Positions 20,420 to 29,316 of a stretch of 64,000 bases of DNA are shown one piece after another. Both the position numbers and the translations under genes were made by a program. Source of the DNA: Collinsella sp. AF20-14LB (lineage in GTDB: Bacteria; Actinomycetota; Coriobacteriia; Coriobacteriales; Coriobacteriaceae); contig NZ_QRWD01000011.1 of the NCBI RefSeq assembly GCF_003459505.1, positions 10,135 through 74,134 on the forward strand, written 5' to 3'. Below the pieces are notes generated by a model that saw only the letters and a program-made list of their open reading frames with translations, ran no database searches and was not told the DNA's origin. How positions within the stretch are numbered: the first letter of the stretch is position 1; the number at the start of each line of letters is the position of its first letter.

Positions 20420-21064
20420 TCACGACCTTTCCCGAACTTTCACAACGGCACCGTCGCGCATGCAGTAAACCCGATCGGCCAGTTCCTCGAGCACCTCTCC
20501 GTCATGGCTGGACAGAAGGACCTCACGACCCGTTGATGCCGCCATCGCCACAACGCGCTTGAGCATTTCAACGCCCGCTTCGTCGAGGGCATTCGTTGGC
20601 TCATCGAGAACAAGCAGCTTCGGCTTCTCCATAATTGCCGCAGCTATCCCCAGACGCTGCTTCATCCCAAGCGAGTATGCTCGGAACTTCTTTTTTTCGT
20701 CTGCATCGAGCCCCACGAGCCGCAGGGCAGAGCGAATGTCCTCGGGGGTGGCAACGCCCTTGATCTGAGCGATGAGCTTCAGATTGTCGTAGCCAGACAG
20801 ATATCCCAAAAAGGAAGGCGCCTCGATCAACATCCCCAGACTCGGCGGGAACGAGATGTCCGCCCCAAGCCTTTGGCCATCGATAGAGATTTCGCCTTCG
20901 GTAGGCTTGATCAACCCGCAAACCGCTCGCATGAGCATGGTCTTACCCGAACCGTTTATCCCCTGAAGCCCGACCACAGTCCCAGGGTCAACCTCGATGG
21001 ACACGTTGCGCAGGACATCGTTTTTACCCATGCGCTTCGATACGCCCCTTACGATCACACTCAT
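20420..21064 (-). CDS. ABC transporter ATP-binding protein
   Basis: A 214-residue ABC ATPase that drives the two ABC-2-type membrane proteins encoded upstream. All motifs are present: Walker A GINGSGKTMLM (about 40-50), signature YSLGMKQRLGIA, Walker B LLVLDEPTNALD and H-loop VLLSSHD. ATG at 21062-21064 overlaps the upstream permease stop (ATGA), so translation is coupled. Subfamily features resemble exporters and self-immunity ABC systems (bacitracin- or lantibiotic-type) rather than uptake systems. Confidence 0.9.
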   Translation of the reverse strand: MSVIVRGVSKRMGKNDVLRNVSIEVDPGTVVGLQGINGSGKTMLMRAVCGLIKPTEGEISIDGQRLGADISFPPSLGMLIEAPSFLGYLSGYDNLKLIAQIKGVATPEDIRSALRLVGLDADEKKKFRAYSLGMKQRLGIAAAIMEKPKLLVLDEPTNALDEAGVEMLKRVVAMAASTGREVLLSSHDGEVLEELADRVYCMRDGAVVKVRERS

Positions 21065-21897
21065 ATCTTGTCCCCCTTTTCTATAAGGTCGGCCCTTCGA
21101 AACCACAGTCCACCCAACGATAGGCATAACGACATAAGCCCAATTGATGACAAGACACTCGAGCCCGCCGCGATTCCCTCTTTGACAATTCCACCCCAGC
21201 GCAACAGCATCAAGGCGTTACCCAATAGCGCCCAATGTCGTGCATATGCCGAGCAGATCAGGTAGCTCATTAAAACCACAAACGAGACTGACGACCCAAG
21301 CACAAACCCAACCGCTGCCTGCGCAAACGCAAGCGCCTCAAAAGCAAATAAGAGACCTATGAAAAACGGCAGCGCATCTGCCTCGGCAGCTTTGAGAAAC
21401 CACGGCGCCAAATTAGCCAGTTGAAGCGACTCACCATGAATGACCGCGCTGAACGAGGAGCTCACCACCAAGCTCCAAATCACAACAGAGCAAACCACCA
21501 CGAGCAGTGAAAATGCCGTTACTGCCGCCACCAAGATAAAACGCGAGACCCACCAAAGGGTTCTTGCCCGGCATCGAACAAGCGCTTGCAAACCAAACCC
21601 GCGCAACGATTCGGTCGGATAGTCGAGTGTTGTATAGAGAATAAGCAGAATGAGAAATAGCCATCCTAGCGGAGGCACAAACATGACCCCGGGCCTAGGC
21701 TCAAACGGAGCAGATCCGGCAAACACGAGCGCAAGATTATCCGCAAACCCCAAGGTATCCGTTCTAACCCCATACACAGAAGACAATCCGTAGGCGTACA
21801 CCAAGTTCGCAACGGTCACTGCCGCAATTGCAATAAAAGTGATGATGTTCTTCTTCAAAACGGTCCTCAGGTCCGCGGCGACCAGCCTAAACAGCAT
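21061..21897 (-). CDS. ABC-2-type membrane protein (second permease)
   Basis: A 278-residue integral membrane protein with about six hydrophobic segments, starting MLFRLVAADLRTVLKKN. It has no recognisable substrate-binding domain. ATG at 21895-21897 overlaps the upstream stop codon (ATGA), and GAGGTGG is a good ribosome site. Its stop overlaps the ATPase start. It probably pairs with the permease upstream to form a heterodimeric transporter. Confidence 0.75.
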   Translation of the reverse strand: MLFRLVAADLRTVLKKNIITFIAIAAVTVANLVYAYGLSSVYGVRTDTLGFADNLALVFAGSAPFEPRPGVMFVPPLGWLFLILLILYTTLDYPTESLRGFGLQALVRCRARTLWWVSRFILVAAVTAFSLLVVVCSVVIWSLVVSSSFSAVIHGESLQLANLAPWFLKAAEADALPFFIGLLFAFEALAFAQAAVGFVLGSSVSFVVLMSYLICSAYARHWALLGNALMLLRWGGIVKEGIAAGSSVLSSIGLMSLCLSLGGLWFRRADLIEKGDKI

Positions 21898-22778
21898 CAG
21901 ACCACCTCGCGTCTTTTCCACGCCCCAGAAAAAGCCAACGAAGCAAGGGTCAATAATATGATTTCCGCAAAACCGGCTCGAATGTCTGGCCAGTTATTCA
22001 GCGATTCCGACCTGATGCTGTTGAGGATATTGCAGTTAAACCCCACACAAGCCATTACGCCGAAGATCCAGCCATTTGCAAAATGCCACGCAACCATTAG
22101 CAGATACGGGACAATTATCGCTTTGATTCTGCTACGAAACAAAATTGAGAAGCCAGTTACAGCCATGGATAAAGTCCCGAGCGTGACAGCATCGAACAGC
22201 GTGTATGCGAGCACATATGACAAAGGATGCGAATAAAATAGACCGGAGAAGTAGCTATGCAGGTAAAGTCCTACGTAAGTCGACTCATCGACCCGAGGAA
22301 GATACGCAGGAAAAAGCATCGAGACGATCAGGAAATTGACGAGCAGAGGAATGGCAGTCACTGTAAACGCGGAGAGGAAAGCAGACAGCATCTTTACGTT
22401 CACGTACGCCTTTCTGGAAACGCGCGTGCATATCTGCATGTCATAACCACTCAAACGCTCAAAGAGACACGACCAAGATCCAGCCAACATTGCAAGCAGG
22501 GGCAGTACATAGAAAAACACCGACGCAGACAGTGGCGCGTTCGCGCTCACAACAATCCAGTTACCGAAGCTGCTTTCACGTGTTTGACCGAGATAATTTT
22601 CGGCTTGCACGCCAACGCCGTAACCAAAAGAAAGAAGGTTGTGGCGCTCTTTTTCCAAATTTGCCCACGGCTCCAGCGCGGCAGCTATTGCAACTGCGAC
22701 CGCAATCAAGAGAGCAAGGATAAAAGCTGGACGTCTAATCGTTTTCGACAGTTCGTATCTTGCGAGCTTTTGGTTCAT
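21897..22778 (-). CDS. ABC-2-type membrane protein (first permease)
   Basis: A 293-residue integral membrane protein with about six hydrophobic segments. The N-terminus MNQKLARYELSKTIRRPAFI is typical of ABC-2 permeases. A large external loop between the first two helices contains WANLEKERHNLLSFGYGVG. ATG at 22776-22778 follows GGAGGAGG. The gene lies 54 bases downstream of the small exported protein and overlaps the second permease, so the four reading frames look like one transcription unit. Confidence 0.75.
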   Translation of the reverse strand: MNQKLARYELSKTIRRPAFILALLIAVAVAIAAALEPWANLEKERHNLLSFGYGVGVQAENYLGQTRESSFGNWIVVSANAPLSASVFFYVLPLLAMLAGSWSCLFERLSGYDMQICTRVSRKAYVNVKMLSAFLSAFTVTAIPLLVNFLIVSMLFPAYLPRVDESTYVGLYLHSYFSGLFYSHPLSYVLAYTLFDAVTLGTLSMAVTGFSILFRSRIKAIIVPYLLMVAWHFANGWIFGVMACVGFNCNILNSIRSESLNNWPDIRAGFAEIILLTLASLAFSGAWKRREVV

Positions 22779-22832
22779 ACGTCCTCCTCCCCCTTCCGAC
22801 CCAGAAAGCCGGAAGGGAGCCATTTCAAACAA

Positions 22833-23345
22833 CTATGCGGGAAGCTTGTGGAAATGCCCGACGCAGTCGGGGCTCCATACACCAATAACAGTGCCGTAGC
22901 CAGACTCCGCCCATGCAGTCAGTCGCGCCGCAGATCGCCCGTTCTCACGGACGAGGTTATACATTTCCCACTGTCCCTTGTGATTCGAACGATACGTTCC
23001 CTGAGTACAATTCATGCTGCCGCTACCGCTTGTGTTATACGCACCGTCTGTATATAACCGAAGCGGATTTCCCGTATGGCCCTGGATATCCAGATAGAGC
23101 GATGAGGAATCATCCTTTTGACGGTAGCCAGTTGCACTCGTCCCGGCACATTGAAAACTAAATGCCTTATCGGCATTGTTCGTACAGGTCGTAATTCCCG
23201 TATCGGCGTTTTGAGTAATGCTGGAAACCTGAGAGGTGTCAAACTCCTCTTGTGCAAACGATGCAGCGGGAACCCCTAGGGACAGACCAGCTGCAATCAC
23301 CAAGCCGACTCCGATTCGAGCAATAGCGCTCCTTGGCTTAATCAT
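22833..23345 (-). CDS. Small secreted Cys-containing protein (DUF2712-like)
   Basis: A 170-residue protein with a clear signal peptide (VGLVIAAGLSLGVPAASFAQ, cleavage near residue 32). The mature part of about 138 residues has four Cys and many Ser, Thr and Gly. The order FSFQ...TGYRQKDDSSSLY...NLVRENG..GVWSPDC recalls exported DUF2712-type proteins, which are encoded next to ABC transporters; this match is tentative. ATG 23345 is chosen over an in-frame TTG upstream because GGAGAAGG is correctly spaced. It may be a bacteriocin-like or signalling product exported or tolerated through the adjacent ABC system (inference). Confidence 0.6.
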   Translation of the reverse strand: MIKPRSAIARIGVGLVIAAGLSLGVPAASFAQEEFDTSQVSSITQNADTGITTCTNNADKAFSFQCAGTSATGYRQKDDSSSLYLDIQGHTGNPLRLYTDGAYNTSGSGSMNCTQGTYRSNHKGQWEMYNLVRENGRSAARLTAWAESGYGTVIGVWSPDCVGHFHKLPA

Positions 23346-23418
23346 GGCCTTCTCCAATCAAAAGCGGTTAACAATGCGTCGATGCACGGCAACCTTCGCA
23401 TGAATAGAGAAAGATGTC

Positions 23419-23459
23419 TGTAAACACCCGCTATTGAGTTGATTGCTCAGGCGTTTACA
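23419..23459. promoter_or_regulatory. Inverted repeat between LuxR gene and secreted-protein gene
   Basis: TGTAAACACC at 23419-23428 and GGCGTTTACA at 23450-23459 match at nine of ten positions. The right half overlaps the LuxR-gene stop codon. It could be the binding site of the adjacent double-LuxR regulator for the secreted-protein promoter, or the terminator of the regulator gene. The absence of a T-run slightly favours the operator reading. Confidence 0.4.
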
Positions 23460-25590
23460 CGTTATTTACCTGCGATAACAATAAAATTAGCTCCGCCTTA
23501 TTCTTGATCTTCAACTGGCGGTAAGATGCAGACCGCAGCGCTTGCACCGTAGATGCAGCGTAACCGACATCCTCCGCAATGGCCTTTGTCGTTGCCCCCT
23601 CTGCCGTCATCAGCAAAATTTGCGACTGAACATCAGAAAGGGAGCGCGACGTAAGCAGGGCCAGCTGGCGCACGCGGGCCGTTTCGGTGGACCCGTTCGC
23701 CCGGTACTCCAAGACGGCCTTCTCGTCCTCAACCGAGCGGGCGAGCGCGATGTGCGTAACGAACATGGGCACAGACCAGCAAACAATCACCGTTGCCACG
23801 ACGACATTGACAGCCGAACTTTGCCCCAACAACGACGCGAGGAACAACGGCTCGAAAACCGTCAGATCCTGCACCATATTGAGCAAGACAGCCCAAACAG
23901 GAGCCGTCGCCCCGAAGCAAAGCATCCATATCCCAAGCATTTTGCGCTGCGGACAGCTTCGCATCACTATATATGTGAGCAGCACCCCCGTCAGCACCGC
24001 AAGTCCATGGATTCGCCCCCTAGCGACCGCATAGATTAAGGCAACCATGCCCATTGACACCAACGGCACGATAGCCCGAGCATGGGCATGCACCTTAAAC
24101 GGACGCAGCCCAACAGCGAGCGAAGCCGTAGACGCCACGCCGCAAAACAGGACCGGCACAGCCATCAACGGATCGCGTATGCACCTCCATGCCGCGATAT
24201 AGACAAAAGCCCATTCCACGGCAGACAGTATCGCCCACACGCACGGGCTTCCGAGCCCAATCGCTTCACCCGCTCTATCCAGCGCAGCGCCACGATTCGC
24301 TTTTCCACCCGCGTAGCGTAGCGACAGAAGCAGTCCGAGACCCAATGCGTAGCTTAAGAGGGAAAAGGCGACAGCCCGCGAAACACCGGACCCCCAATCG
24401 CTATCCGCCATTACCAAGGGCCCCGCCGCAAGGAGGATAAAGAATAATGTGAGCAGGTATCGAAACAGCCGGCGCGTTCGAGCTGATGCCACTATATCGT
24501 CAGCATGCCGCTGCGGTAGCTCATGCCCTACAGTATCGCCCTCACCCGCAAACAGCGCCACGAGCTCGCGTGAGCCCGCAACCGACGCCTTCCCGTATGC
24601 TCGGTGAAGCGTTGTTCTCACCGTCGATGGCTTCGTATCCGTCTCCTTGGCAATTTCCGCCGGCGTTTTCCCTTTGAGCAGCAGTCGAACAAACTGCTCT
24701 TCTCTAGGCGACAGGGCAGGGGAAAACACCCCCGCATCGAATGTGTCGGACGCACAGGCGATATCCGAATTGTTGTCCCGTTTCCCCCTTAGCAACATGC
24801 ATACGAAGGCAGCAGCGATAACGGACCCCATCGCCAGCAATGCAATGACCACGGCATCGCTTGCGAAGTATGCCGCCTCAACAGCCGGAATAAGACCAAT
24901 AGGAACTGCTACGAGCACAGAACAGGCAAACACGTCGCGCCGCCCATGGCCAAAGGCACGAGGGCGGCAAAACGGCGGGGCCACAGTCAATGCGAGATAG
25001 ACCAACGGAATTAAAAGCGCAAGGCCAATTGACGCGGCCGTTACAGGGGGCATCCCCCATGGCTCGGGAACGACTCTCCATGAAACTCGACAGCAAAACA
25101 GCAGGCAAGACATGACGGCTATTGTTTCTGTAAAAATCGCGTCCTGCGGGTGACGAGTTTCCCTTTCGTCAGTCCGTGTCGACCTCTGCGTCAAAGGAGA
25201 GTCCGCCGTGCCCCAAATAACATATGAGAGAAGCAGCGACCCAACAAAGCACGAGACACACGAAACGCCATGTAACAACCAAATCGGTGCAAACACGATT
25301 GGAATAGAGTCTCCGCGAGCATAGAAAGCCAGGTCGGCCCATTCGGGAACCGTTGCAATAACACCAAGGAAAACACCGATGGCACCGAGATGCCTCGGCC
25401 TTCTCATTCCCCCCTTGCATAGCGCAGCACCATGAACAAACGCCGCGAGGCATGCGCCCAGGATAACGAGCCAGGTCATTGCACCTGACGCTAGGCCGAT
25501 TGAAGATGAAAACCGGTGATAAGGGGTGACCGCCATTACGACAAGCGCAATGGCGCAGGCAAATGTAGCAGAACGGCGGGAAAAGAGCAT
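23455..25590 (-). CDS. Membrane-bound regulator with two membrane+LuxR-HTH modules
   Basis: A 711-residue protein built from two similar halves. Each has about six membrane helices followed by a LuxR-type helix-turn-helix. The first HTH lies at about 290-350 (SPREEQFVRLLLKGKTPAEI, then STVRTTLHRAYGKA). The second is at the extreme C-terminus, about 650-711 (SLSDVQSQILLMTAEGATTK, then STVQALRSASYRQLKIKNK). Single-module proteins of this layout, membrane domain plus LuxR, are frequent in Coriobacteriia and usually sit beside the genes they control. A tandem one is unusual. ATG 25590 follows GGAGG. Its likely targets are the secreted protein and ABC operon downstream. Confidence 0.8.
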   Translation of the reverse strand: MLFSRRSATFACAIALVVMAVTPYHRFSSSIGLASGAMTWLVILGACLAAFVHGAALCKGGMRRPRHLGAIGVFLGVIATVPEWADLAFYARGDSIPIVFAPIWLLHGVSCVSCFVGSLLLSYVIWGTADSPLTQRSTRTDERETRHPQDAIFTETIAVMSCLLFCCRVSWRVVPEPWGMPPVTAASIGLALLIPLVYLALTVAPPFCRPRAFGHGRRDVFACSVLVAVPIGLIPAVEAAYFASDAVVIALLAMGSVIAAAFVCMLLRGKRDNNSDIACASDTFDAGVFSPALSPREEQFVRLLLKGKTPAEIAKETDTKPSTVRTTLHRAYGKASVAGSRELVALFAGEGDTVGHELPQRHADDIVASARTRRLFRYLLTLFFILLAAGPLVMADSDWGSGVSRAVAFSLLSYALGLGLLLSLRYAGGKANRGAALDRAGEAIGLGSPCVWAILSAVEWAFVYIAAWRCIRDPLMAVPVLFCGVASTASLAVGLRPFKVHAHARAIVPLVSMGMVALIYAVARGRIHGLAVLTGVLLTYIVMRSCPQRKMLGIWMLCFGATAPVWAVLLNMVQDLTVFEPLFLASLLGQSSAVNVVVATVIVCWSVPMFVTHIALARSVEDEKAVLEYRANGSTETARVRQLALLTSRSLSDVQSQILLMTAEGATTKAIAEDVGYAASTVQALRSASYRQLKIKNKAELILLLSQVNNV

Positions 25591-26029
25591 ACGGCCTCCA
25601 TAGCGTGTCATTATATCGCTCGAGCCGCTCGTTTATCTCTGTTCTCACACCAGCCAGCATCAATGATTCAGGCGAACTCCAATCCGCGCCAGATCACGGT
25701 CCGGCTTTTGTTCGCAGTCCCCACATCAAAGCGGGATGCGGTTTCCTTTTGGACGCCGGTTCGGAAAGCGCATCCCGTTCCAGGGCAATATTCTGGGATG
25801 CAGTTTCCGCAGCCCACCCCATTTGGAAAGCGCATCCCATAATTTGGCTGAAAACTGAGATGCGCTTTCCAAACGAGCCGAAACGGGCCGAATCGATCGG
25901 GCCACCTCGCATCCCGCTATCCTCGCCATCTGCCCGAGCGTGCTACACTAGCAGCATCTATGCCACCGCGAACGGCTCGGCCCCGCGCCCGCCGCTCGCA
26001 AACGAACTTTAAACGCACGAGGGTTGGCC
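25591..26029. other. Divergent promoter region containing a palindromic array
   Basis: About 440 bases separate the LuxR gene (minus) from the kinase operon (plus). The centre (25733-25870) is the five-unit phased array described separately. The last 100 bases, closest to the kinase, should contain the promoter of the cell-growth operon, but no clear -35/-10 pair is visible. No gene seen. Confidence 0.4.
25733..25870. repeat. Phased alternating palindromic array, family A, locus 1
   Basis: Five 14-bp units alternate between GGGATGCGGTTTCC-type and GGAAAGCGCATCCC-type. They start at 25733, 25763, 25795, 25825 and 25857 (spacing 30, 32, 30, 32). Spacers differ in sequence but are 16 bp after a TTTCC end and 18 bp after a CCC end. 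The same rule holds at 36659 and 63272. Confidence 0.9.
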
Positions 26030-27883
26030 ATGCCGCTTTTCTCGCAACATACCGCCCGGTTCTCGCCGGACGTTCCTTTGGAGGGCACCAGCTCTCGCGA
26101 GCTGCTCAAGCGGTACCAGCCGCTCGAGACACTTGCGACCGGCGGTTTTGGCTCCATCGAGATCTGCCGCGACACGCACCTGCGCCGCCGCGTCGCCATT
26201 AAACGCATCCCCCTTATCAACGGTGCCGGCATGCCCGCTAGCGACATCATGGATGTCCTGCGCGAGGCGCACACTGCCGCCATGCTTCAACATCCCAACA
26301 TCGTGCAGGTCATCGACTTTACGCACGACACCGCCTATGCCTACCTGGTTATGGAATATGTCGATGGCATGTCGCTGGCCGAGTTTTTGCACCGCGCGGA
26401 CGGCCACTCACTTACCTTTGACGAGGCCGCGGCCATTGCCGATGCCCTGGGCCAGGCGCTCACCTTCGCCCACAGTAATGGCGTACTCCACCTGGACATT
26501 AAGCCCGCCAACGTGCTCATCGACCACTCGGGCAATGTAAAGCTCACCGACTTTGGCATGGCGCGGCTGTCGTCCGCCGGTGGCTTTGGCGGCTCACGCG
26601 GCGGCACCATCGGCTACATGCCGCCCGAGCAGCTCGATATCGAGACCGGCACGGTCGACGAGCGCGCCGATGTCTTTGCCCTCGCCTGTGTGATCTACGA
26701 GGGCCTGTGCGGCAGCGCTCCTTTTATGGCGGCCACGCCCGCCGACTCGCTCGGCCGCATCATCGGCGGCGCCACCTATCCCAGCGAGCTGATACCACAC
26801 TTTCCCCCGGGAGCCGAGGCCGCGCTCATGAGCGCGCTCTCCCCCATGCCGCAGGACCGCCCCAACAGCATCGAGGCATTTTGCGACCAGCTCCTTGCCG
26901 GTCTGGGCAGCGTGCGCGAAGGCCGTCGCAGCCTGGAGCAAATGGTTGGCGAACTTTCGGATGACGAGCAGGAGCTCGACGATATCGAGCCGTCGCACTA
27001 CGAGGACGACACCATCGAAGTCGACCCCGCACTCGGCTGGGCAGGCACGCGCTGGAGCCATGCGCGCGACTACGCCATGCACGCTATCTCGGCGCTAACG
27101 TGCGGCGCCTTTAGCTTTTTGCTGATGCAGACGGCCGGCGTCGCGGCGCTTCCCGGCCTGGTCATTGCGGCTATCGCGATCGGAGCGGCGGCCGGCCTGG
27201 CCCCCCAGATTGGCTCGGCCATCTCGGCTGTGGGCTTTTTGGTGCTCATGGCAAACGCCACCATGCAGGCACAGGGCGTCCTGTCGATGTTGCCCGTCGC
27301 GGTGATCTTTGCCGCCGCCATGTCCGGTTGGTGGATCGCCTGGGGTCGCACCGAGGCTGCCGCGAGCGCCGCACTCACCTGTGCACTCGCGCTTGGCTGT
27401 CTGACCGGCAATACCTTCCTGGCAGCTGGGGTCACCGCCGGCGTCGCGTCATTTTGGCTCGGCCCGGCAAGCGCCGCCGCGGCAACGGGCATGGGCGCAC
27501 TTTTTGCCCGTCTGGCCACGGTCGCGCTTTCAGCCGGAGGCGTGCTGGGGCTCGGTAACGTTGCCGCAGCGCTGGGAGACCCACTCCTTTGGGCTGCCTT
27601 TGTGCTGGTAGCGGCAACTGCCGCGGCGTCATCTGCGCTGCTCAACGCCCATGCCAAGCGTGCCGATCAGGGCTCAAACCTTGCCGTAATCGCCGCCATC
27701 GCTGTCGCCGGCATCGGCTGCGCAGCGGCGTCCTGTCTTGCACACCATATGGAAATTGCCAGCCTTGCAGCCGCGGTCGTCGCCAAGGCGGCGGTTGCGG
27801 GAACCCTATCCTCTATAATCGTTGGGATATGCCTATATTTGCTCGGATACCAAAGAACCTATACGGAGAGTGATCTTTCGTGA
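26030..27883 (+). CDS. Membrane Ser/Thr protein kinase (HLD variant)
   Basis: A 617-residue kinase, first gene of the six-gene growth operon. The kinase domain (about 25-290) has TGGFGSIEIC (Gly loop), VAIKRIPL (Lys), YLVMEYVDGMSLAEF, LTDFGMARLS and YMPPEQL. The catalytic loop reads VLHLDIKPANVL: the usual Arg of HRD is Leu, while the catalytic Asp is kept. Such non-RD kinases are usually not controlled by activation-loop phosphorylation. An acidic linker (about 300-340) leads to a C-terminal region with eight to ten hydrophobic segments. ATG 26030 follows GAGGG; TTG 26024 is an alternative. The stop overlaps the next start (GTGA). Confidence 0.88.
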   Translation: MPLFSQHTARFSPDVPLEGTSSRELLKRYQPLETLATGGFGSIEICRDTHLRRRVAIKRIPLINGAGMPASDIMDVLREAHTAAMLQHPNIVQVIDFTHDTAYAYLVMEYVDGMSLAEFLHRADGHSLTFDEAAAIADALGQALTFAHSNGVLHLDIKPANVLIDHSGNVKLTDFGMARLSSAGGFGGSRGGTIGYMPPEQLDIETGTVDERADVFALACVIYEGLCGSAPFMAATPADSLGRIIGGATYPSELIPHFPPGAEAALMSALSPMPQDRPNSIEAFCDQLLAGLGSVREGRRSLEQMVGELSDDEQELDDIEPSHYEDDTIEVDPALGWAGTRWSHARDYAMHAISALTCGAFSFLLMQTAGVAALPGLVIAAIAIGAAAGLAPQIGSAISAVGFLVLMANATMQAQGVLSMLPVAVIFAAAMSGWWIAWGRTEAAASAALTCALALGCLTGNTFLAAGVTAGVASFWLGPASAAAATGMGALFARLATVALSAGGVLGLGNVAAALGDPLLWAAFVLVAATAAASSALLNAHAKRADQGSNLAVIAAIAVAGIGCAAASCLAHHMEIASLAAAVVAKAAVAGTLSSIIVGICLYLLGYQRTYTESDLS

Positions 27884-28893
27884 ACTTCCTGAACATCTTC
27901 GAGGACCACGTGGCCGGCATCTTCGGTGCCACCCGTGCCCCGTTCTCCTTTAAGAAGCTTGCCAAGCAGGCCGCTCGCGACATGGAGGATCAGACTCTGG
28001 TGATCAACGGCGTCAACACGGCGCCGGCACTCTATACCATCCTGATCGCCGCCGACGACGATCCCATGCTCGCCCCGTTCTACCCCGAGCTTTCGCGCGA
28101 GGTCCGCGAGTTTGTGAAGGCGCAGGCCGAAAAGCGCCGCTATGTCTTTGTCGGCGAGCCCCTCGTGCGCTTTATGATCGATCCGCAGCTGCGCGCCGGC
28201 AAGTTCTCGGTCTTTGCCGAGAACGTCGATGCCCCCACGCTCGGCCGCCTGTACGAAGAAGAGCGCGCCTATCAAAACGGTCTGGGCCAAAACAACTCCG
28301 CGGCAAGCCGTGCCGCCAGCGCCCCGCGCGCCGGCCAGCAGCAGTTTGCTGCCCCGCAGCAGCAGCGCCCCGCCGCCATGCCCCAGCAGCAGCCGACGCC
28401 TCGCGCCGCCGCTCCCGACCCGCTTGCCGTGGCAGACCCCTTCGCGCCTAGCGTCCCCGACCCCGCCGCAGCACCCATCCCGGTGCCGCAGACCGTCTCG
28501 CGCGACGCGCTTGCCGGCATGGGCGGAGCCGCCGCGACCGGTGCCGCCGTGGGCCTAGGCGCCGCAGCCGGCATCGCCTCCAACATGGCGAGCACTCGCG
28601 CCCCGCAGCGCCCGCTCGCCCAGCTCGTCGACGTCGTGAGCGGCGAGAGCCATAGCATCACCTCCGCACAGGTGACTATCGGTCGCGAGCGCTCGGTTTC
28701 CGATATTGCCCTGCGCGACCCCAACGTGTCGCGCCGCCACGCCCAGCTCACCTTTACGGGCTCGGATTGGTCGATCGAGGACCTCAATTCCACCAACGGC
28801 ACGCTCGTCAACAACCGCCGCATTACGCGCTGCCCGCTGCGCAACGGCGATCTGCTGACGTTTGGCCTGAGCACCTTTGAATTTAGGGGATAG
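27880..28893 (+). CDS. fhaA: FhaA-like protein (DUF3662 + FHA domain)
   Basis: A 337-residue cytoplasmic protein. The N-terminal DUF3662 domain (about 1-125: MNFLNIFEDHVAGIFG, then FKKLAKQAARDMEDQ) is found in actinobacterial FhaA. A Gln/Pro/Ala-rich linker follows. The C-terminal FHA domain (about 255-335) has VTIGRERSVSDI, SRRHAQLTF and IEDLNSTNGTLVNN and should bind phosphothreonine. In mycobacteria FhaA binds phosphorylated partners in cell-wall synthesis, and its gene begins the same fhaA-fhaB-pstP-rodA-pbpA-pknB set. The GTG start overlaps the kinase stop. Confidence 0.9.
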   Translation: MNFLNIFEDHVAGIFGATRAPFSFKKLAKQAARDMEDQTLVINGVNTAPALYTILIAADDDPMLAPFYPELSREVREFVKAQAEKRRYVFVGEPLVRFMIDPQLRAGKFSVFAENVDAPTLGRLYEEERAYQNGLGQNNSAASRAASAPRAGQQQFAAPQQQRPAAMPQQQPTPRAAAPDPLAVADPFAPSVPDPAAAPIPVPQTVSRDALAGMGGAAATGAAVGLGAAAGIASNMASTRAPQRPLAQLVDVVSGESHSITSAQVTIGRERSVSDIALRDPNVSRRHAQLTFTGSDWSIEDLNSTNGTLVNNRRITRCPLRNGDLLTFGLSTFEFRG

Positions 28894-28899
28894 TCGCTT

Positions 28900-29316
28900 A
28901 TGAACATCGATATCGTCCTTTTTGCAGGCCGCATCGTCCTGGTCGCCCTGCTCTATATCTTCCTGTTCGCCGTCATGAAGACCGGCGTGGGACTTGTGCG
29001 CGGACAGCGCCGCGACTCGGCTATCTGGACGATCGATGTGGACAAGGGCCCGCGCGGCATCCGTGGCATCCACGTAGACATGCTCGGCCCCGTCATCGTC
29101 GGTCGCTCGCCATCTTCGGACATCTGCATCAACGAACCGTTCGTCTCGGCCTCGCATGCGCGCTTTTCGCTGCAGGGCCCGGCGCTCATCATCGAGGACC
29201 TCAACTCGCTTAACGGCACGCTCGTCAACGGCCGCCAGCTCGTGGAGCCCGCGACGCTGCGCGAGGGCGACGAAGTCCAGATTGGCGATGTGGTCATGAA
29301 GGTGAACCGTCGATGA
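28900..29316 (+). CDS. fhaB: FhaB-like membrane-anchored FHA protein
   Basis: A 138-residue protein with an N-terminal membrane helix (about 5-30: LFAGRIVLVALLYIFLFAVM) and an FHA domain (about 60-135). The domain has VIVGRSPSSDI, SASHARFSL and IEDLNSLNGTLVNG. This matches FhaB/FipA of Actinobacteria, which links PknB-type kinases to the division machinery. It lies six bases after fhaA and overlaps pstP by four bases (ATGA). Confidence 0.9.
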   Translation: MNIDIVLFAGRIVLVALLYIFLFAVMKTGVGLVRGQRRDSAIWTIDVDKGPRGIRGIHVDMLGPVIVGRSPSSDICINEPFVSASHARFSLQGPALIIEDLNSLNGTLVNGRQLVEPATLREGDEVQIGDVVMKVNRR

